A stretch of 64,000 nt of DNA from JANPCX01 sp046049865 (lineage in GTDB: Bacteria; Pseudomonadota; Gammaproteobacteria; Burkholderiales; Burkholderiaceae_C): contig JBJOQO010000001.1 of NCBI GenBank assembly GCA_046049865.1, forward strand, positions 1 through 64,000. Reading direction: 5' to 3'. Each line of letters opens with the position of its first letter. Positions within the stretch are counted from its first letter, which is position 1. The translations under genes were made by a program, and so were the position numbers. The notes beneath the pieces were generated by a model. It made no database searches. It worked only from the letters and a program-made list of their open reading frames with translations, and was not told the DNA's origin. Positions 61,862 to 64,000 of this stretch are shown here, piece after piece.

Positions 61862-63144
61862 CAAAGGCCAATGTCCACACCAAACAAGTCACCAGCCGCA
61901 TCACCCGCAGCTTCACCCTCATGGGTCTTGGAGCGGTTGATCAATGTCTGCGGATCGACACGGGTGAGCACCGCCATGGCTTGCAACTTCAAACGCGCCA
62001 TGGCTACTGCCGCAAAAGGCCAGTACAGACCCAACGTCAGGCCAATCAAGAACCAGTTCTTGAAGGTGAGCTTGAGGGCGCTGCGGAAGGTGAGGTTGCT
62101 TTGAAAACGAAACTCACGATTGCCAGTTTTGGACCACACCAGGTTTTGCATGCGCGACGTGAAATAAGGAACCCACACACCATAAATTGCGATCATGCCG
62201 AGCGCAAAAATCGGCACGGCCAGCGCCACAAGCAAAAAGAAGAGCCCCTTGATCTGCATCAAGCCACCGAACCCGGCGTCGCTCAACCCCGTGGCGGCCG
62301 CTATAGCACCTACGACGGCAGCACCGATGCCCACCAACAGGCCGCCCACCAGCATGGATGCAAGCGTGACCCCAGCGGTCTTCAAGAAGACGGCAAAGAA
62401 TGAGCCCACGCTGGCCTTGAAGCGGGTTTCCAACCCGGCGTAGGCGTAGTGGTCGTGTTGGTATTTCTTGAACCTCCACCACAACCACGGCCCGAGCAAC
62501 AGCATCAGCGGAAAAACTGACAGCATGGCCCACTCAAACCACGCTGGTGGCGCTTGTTGTTGTTCGGGATCGATCATGCTGACCAGCCCCAAAATAATCG
62601 CACTGGGTACAAAGAGTGGGAGCAATGTTTCGTAGGCGCCACGCACGGACCCGGTAAAACGAAAACGCAAACCACGCCAACTGGTGTTGGCCAGGCGAAA
62701 CTGCAGCGAGGACTTCAGCAATGCAGGCCACACCAAAGCCAGTATTAGAAATGCGATCAGGCCCGCTGTGGGCGAGAACTGCCCCGCCACCGAATAAACA
62801 AGCACCATCGCGCCGACCAACAAATAACCGCGAAACATTTTTTTGGGGTCGCCATGGAAGGCCAGCGGGTGACCATCCACCAAAGTATTGCCATGAAAGT
62901 AACGCAGCTTGCGCGCTCTGGCCCATGGTGTGTAGAGACTCAAAGTCACCAGAATGAGTAACAGATTGACAATCCAGATCCGAAAGTACTCGCTGCCAGT
63001 TCCGGTGAACTCAATGGGCAGGGTTTGAATGCTGTTGCTGGGTTTGTCAGTCGGCGCAGGGCCAGGGCCTGAGGCCGCCATGGGGTTCAAAGTAGGTTCG
63101 TTCATTGGTGTGGTGTCCAGGGCGAGGGGTTGTAATGCGGACAC
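61861..63144 (-). CDS. YjgN-family (DUF898) multispanning membrane protein
   Basis: The protein has about 427 residues. About 8-10 hydrophobic segments alternate with charged loops; the repeats LLLILVTLSLYTPWARARKLRYFHGNT and LIGLTLGLYWPFAAVAMARLKL are typical of DUF898. GGAGGAG at about 63148-63154 overlaps ATG 63156, so initiation at GTG 63144, a few bases later, is more likely; Met 63105 is another option. It is coupled to an M48 protease, a known YjgN-M48 pairing. The function is unknown. Confidence 0.8.
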   Translation of the reverse strand: MSALQPLALDTTPMNEPTLNPMAASGPGPAPTDKPSNSIQTLPIEFTGTGSEYFRIWIVNLLLILVTLSLYTPWARARKLRYFHGNTLVDGHPLAFHGDPKKMFRGYLLVGAMVLVYSVAGQFSPTAGLIAFLILALVWPALLKSSLQFRLANTSWRGLRFRFTGSVRGAYETLLPLFVPSAIILGLVSMIDPEQQQAPPAWFEWAMLSVFPLMLLLGPWLWWRFKKYQHDHYAYAGLETRFKASVGSFFAVFLKTAGVTLASMLVGGLLVGIGAAVVGAIAAATGLSDAGFGGLMQIKGLFFLLVALAVPIFALGMIAIYGVWVPYFTSRMQNLVWSKTGNREFRFQSNLTFRSALKLTFKNWFLIGLTLGLYWPFAAVAMARLKLQAMAVLTRVDPQTLINRSKTHEGEAAGDAAGDLFGVDIGL

Positions 63145-63208
63145 GATCTCCTCCATAAATCACTTTATCACCCCCTCCTGCGCGATTCGGCGGTCGGGGC
63201 AGGCCGTG

Positions 63209-63242
63209 GTGTGGTGTTGCGCACGAGCATGCAACACCACAC
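63209..63242. promoter_or_regulatory. 12-bp inverted repeat upstream of the glutathione S-transferase gene
   Basis: GTGTGGTGTTGC (63209-63220) and GCAACACCACAC (63231-63242) are perfect inverted arms around 10 bases, followed by TAGAAT, a possible -10. The right arm plus TAG is the same as the right end of the 15350-15545 element (GCAACACCACACTAG). It is either an operator or a remnant of the same repeat family. Confidence 0.5.
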
Positions 63243-63279
63243 TAGAATCCGCCGCTGCAGGGAAGAGAAAAAAGCCAAC

Positions 63280-63906
63280 ATGATGAAACTCCTCGGATCA
63301 CTGACCAGCCCCTACGTGCGCAAAGTGCGCGTGGTGATGGCCGAAAAAAAACTCGACTACCGCTTGGAGTTGGAGGACGTGTGGGCAAGCGACACGATCT
63401 TGTCCGCCAACCCATTGGGCAAAGTGCCCTGTTTGGTGATGGAGGGCGGCGAAGCGGTGTTCGACTCCCGCGTGATCGTGGAGTACGTGGACACCCTGTC
63501 GCCCGTAGGCCGCTTGATTCCTGAGCGCGGCCGCGAACGTGCTGAAGTGCGCACTTGGGAGGCCTTGGCCGATGGGCTGCTTGATGCTGCGATCGCCGTT
63601 CGCCTGGAGCAAACCTGGGCCGGTCGCAGCGATGCACAGCGAAGCAGCGCTTGGGTCAACCGCCACATGGGCAAGGTGCACTCCGCACTGTCGGCCATGA
63701 GCAAAGGCCTGGGTGAGAAACCCTGGTGTGCCGGCAACAGCACGCACATCACCTTGGCCGACGTGGCCGTGGGCTGTGCCTTGGGTTACTTGGACTTTCG
63801 CTTTCCCTCGCTGGACTGGCGACTAGAACACGCCAACCTCGCGCGCCTGGCAGAAAAACTGTTGGCGCGGCCCAGTTTCGTTGACACCGCACCACCGGCC
63901 ACCTGA
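63280..63906 (+). CDS. Glutathione S-transferase family protein
   Basis: The protein has 208 residues from MMKLLGSLTSPYVRKVRVVM; the second Met at 63283 may be used instead. The thioredoxin-like N-terminal domain includes NPLGKVPCLVMEGGEAVFDSRVI, where the cis-Pro and the Glu/Asp-Ser pair bind glutathione. The all-helical C-terminal domain contains ITLADVAVGCALGYLDFRFP. It probably conjugates or reduces small electrophiles with glutathione. The substrate is unknown. Confidence 0.92.
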   Translation: MMKLLGSLTSPYVRKVRVVMAEKKLDYRLELEDVWASDTILSANPLGKVPCLVMEGGEAVFDSRVIVEYVDTLSPVGRLIPERGRERAEVRTWEALADGLLDAAIAVRLEQTWAGRSDAQRSSAWVNRHMGKVHSALSAMSKGLGEKPWCAGNSTHITLADVAVGCALGYLDFRFPSLDWRLEHANLARLAEKLLARPSFVDTAPPAT

Positions 63907-63937
63907 ACAAACCGTCAATAAAAACGCGGTAGCTGGG

Positions 63938-64000
63938 TCAGCGGTAAAACGCTTCAACCTGCCCTTTGAGTTTGATCATCAAAGGCTGGCCTTTGCGGTC
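63938..64000 (-). CDS. C-terminal end of an unidentified gene (cut by window end)
   Basis: The minus strand is open from the window edge to TGA at 63938-63940, with 20 codons ending LMIKLKGQVEAFYR. The other minus frames close quickly. It converges with the glutathione S-transferase gene. It is too short to identify. Confidence 0.45.
   Translation of the reverse strand, partial: DRKGQPLMIKLKGQVEAFYR

Noticed and set aside
1..64000. CRISPR arrays, tRNA or rRNA genes, and intact insertion sequences
   Set aside because: No spaced direct-repeat arrays, cloverleaf-like sequences, rRNA blocks or transposase genes were recognised by reading. A covariance-model scan would be decisive for tRNAs.

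Overview
The window is high-G+C bacterial DNA. It reads as the chromosome of a betaproteobacterium, order Burkholderiales, most likely family Comamonadaceae. The support is gene content and order: a PF10136 'site-specific recombinase' gene next to apaG, rpe followed by gph, pyrF next to purB, TRAP transporters, and several LysR regulators and chemoreceptors. No rRNA, tRNA, CRISPR array, prophage or intact insertion sequence was found.

Region 1 (1-4171) is a small accessory segment. It holds an ArsA ATPase, a cupin and a diheme cytochrome of the thiosulfate dehydrogenase (TsdA) type. Both ends carry a copy of the last 33 codons of an Lrp/AsnC regulator gene, and two FNR-like boxes lie before arsA. 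Region 2 (4189-15952) is a mosaic of envelope and housekeeping genes: a glycine-zipper lipoprotein, a two-gene DUF2189/CoA-transferase operon, a nucleotide cyclase with an FHA domain, mltA, a 42-residue membrane protein, a VOC protein, the PF10136 membrane protein and apaG. Region 3 (16112-23319) is a seven-gene oligopeptide-type ABC transporter operon with a racemase-like protein and an RpiR regulator. It sits between apaG and rpe, which are often close neighbours in relatives. Its oppF-type gene has an in-frame amber codon, and the racemase-like protein lacks both catalytic cysteines.

Region 4 (23798-31669) holds rpe, gph, a 352-bp MITE-like element that supplies the gph stop codon, a membrane protein, a lemA/TPM-domain operon, an orphan gene and glmS. 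The 3' end of glmS is partly duplicated downstream. A Lrp/AsnC regulator diverges from glmS. Region 5 (31690-39868) has a VapBC toxin-antitoxin pair with a clear palindromic operator, a tautomerase with a divergent LysR gene, two chemoreceptors, and a branched-chain-amino-acid-type binding protein followed by a LysR gene.

Region 6 (39897-46946) is a TRAP transporter, glycerate 2-kinase and pyruvate kinase operon, which suggests glycerate/hydroxypyruvate use. A divergent second dctP next to it is broken by a frameshift. Region 7 (47237-64000) contains malate synthase with a LysR gene, a HipBA toxin-antitoxin pair with hairpin and operator, an FAD oxidoreductase, an SRPBCC protein, a PstS-OmpA fusion beside a hybrid histidine kinase, pyrF, purB, an M48 protease/DUF898 pair and a glutathione S-transferase. 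The window ends inside a minus-strand gene.

The points most worth following are the Lrp-bracketed ArsA/cupin/TsdA segment with twin FNR-like boxes, the glmS 3'-end duplication with its orphan neighbour, the two inverted-repeat elements that reshape gene ends, the cysteine-less racemase homologue in a damaged ABC operon, and the PstS-OmpA fusion.
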